A stretch of 22,288 nucleotides of DNA. Origin: a virus. The stretch spans positions 1 to 22,288 of the IMG/VR virus record IMGVR_UViG_3300044911_003652. One strand, written 5' to 3'. Positions 22,159 through 22,288 of this stretch are shown here, in pieces. Position numbers and translations under genes: made by a program. The stretch's first letter is position 1. Each line of letters opens with the position of its first letter. Under the pieces are notes generated by a model. That model worked only from the letters and a program-made list of their open reading frames with translations. It ran no database searches and was not told the origin of the DNA.

Positions 22159-22288
22159 ATCGGATCGTATTCAACGATCCACGGGTGGGGCAGTATATCG
22201 CTGAACGCGCGAAGTGCGTATTCAATGAAGCCGTGGACAACACTATCGGCGTCGTGGACGATTCCGTAGACCCGGAGAGTCCTGCCTA
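22155..22288 (+). CDS. Partial gene, possible GNAT-like acetyltransferase N-terminus
   Basis: The reading frame starts at ATG 22155 (ATGA overlap) and runs off the window after 44 codons. The start, MNRIVFNDPRVGQYIAERAK, followed by FNEAVDNTIGVVDDS, resembles the N-terminus of short GNAT-fold proteins that sit among tail genes of many phages, where a residue pattern like IG-hydrophobic-acidic leads into the first GNAT strands. The catalytic and acetyl-CoA-binding parts are outside the window, so this is tentative. Confidence 0.45.
   Translation, partial: MNRIVFNDPRVGQYIAERAKCVFNEAVDNTIGVVDDSVDPESPA

Noticed and set aside
1-22288. Reading the GAWTC excess simply as CcrM (GANTC) sites
   Set aside because: CcrM methylates all GANTC, yet GAGTC and GACTC are below expectation here, so a plain GANTC explanation does not fit the bias.
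1-22288. tRNA genes, CRISPR arrays or insertion sequences
   Set aside because: No cloverleaf with an acceptor/T-loop pattern, no regularly spaced identical repeats with unique spacers, and no transposase was seen by reading; a dedicated tRNA scan was not possible.

Overview
This window is the structural half of a tailed-phage genome (or of a prophage; no integrase, repressor or host gene is visible). Base composition is about 64-65% GC. Genes are tightly packed with many ATGA/GTGA stop-start overlaps. The layout points to a short-tailed, podovirus-like virion: one 743-residue portal, a coiled-coil scaffold, an HK97-type capsid protein, two short connector proteins, a large tail-hub protein and several fibre/spike genes. 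No tape measure, major tail protein or sheath is seen. An N-acetylmuramidase endolysin next to a LydA-like holin indicates a Gram-negative host. High GC, and GANTC-type motifs at gene starts, make a high-GC proteobacterium (perhaps an alphaproteobacterium) my best guess, but that is inference.

Layout. (1) 1-1826, plus strand: a helix-turn-helix protein with a histone-H1-like Lys/Pro/Ala tail; a non-coding gap with a GC hairpin and a long inverted repeat; then three small genes, the first an Acb2/Tad1-type cyclic-nucleotide sponge (predicted anti-CBASS/anti-Thoeris) and the next two unrecognised. (2) 1823-3834, minus strand: large and small terminase, transcribed opposite to everything else in the window. 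The stop codons of terL and of the convergent plus-strand gene share one CTAG. (3) 3909-8862, plus strand: portal, a 50-residue lysine-rich protein, a small helical protein, scaffold, major capsid protein and a strong intrinsic terminator. (4) 8894-9861: DUF6682-type adaptor and head-closure-like protein. (5) 9874-18824: an unusually long run of tail appendages. It holds a fibre with a gp53-like C-terminus, an Ig-like protein, a conserved virion protein, a cupin-like protein, an unknown protein, a beta-solenoid fibre with eleven exact 20-residue repeats, and a 1091-residue beta-helix tailspike. The spike is flanked on both sides by stand-alone copies of its own N-terminal domain. (6) 18821-19984: endolysin, holin and a second small membrane protein. 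(7) 19989 to the end: tail hub/nozzle protein, a short coiled-coil protein and the start of a probable GNAT-like gene.

The most unusual signal is at the DNA level. The pentamer GAWTC (GAATC/GATTC) occurs about 160 times by my hand count, against roughly 27 expected from composition. Its sister GASTC is below expectation. The excess appears in all codon phases and in intergenic DNA, sits just upstream of many start codons, and disappears across most of the capsid gene. Other points of interest are the Acb2-like gene, the inverted terminase block, the triplicated spike domain and the 60-bp repeats phased with GANTC.
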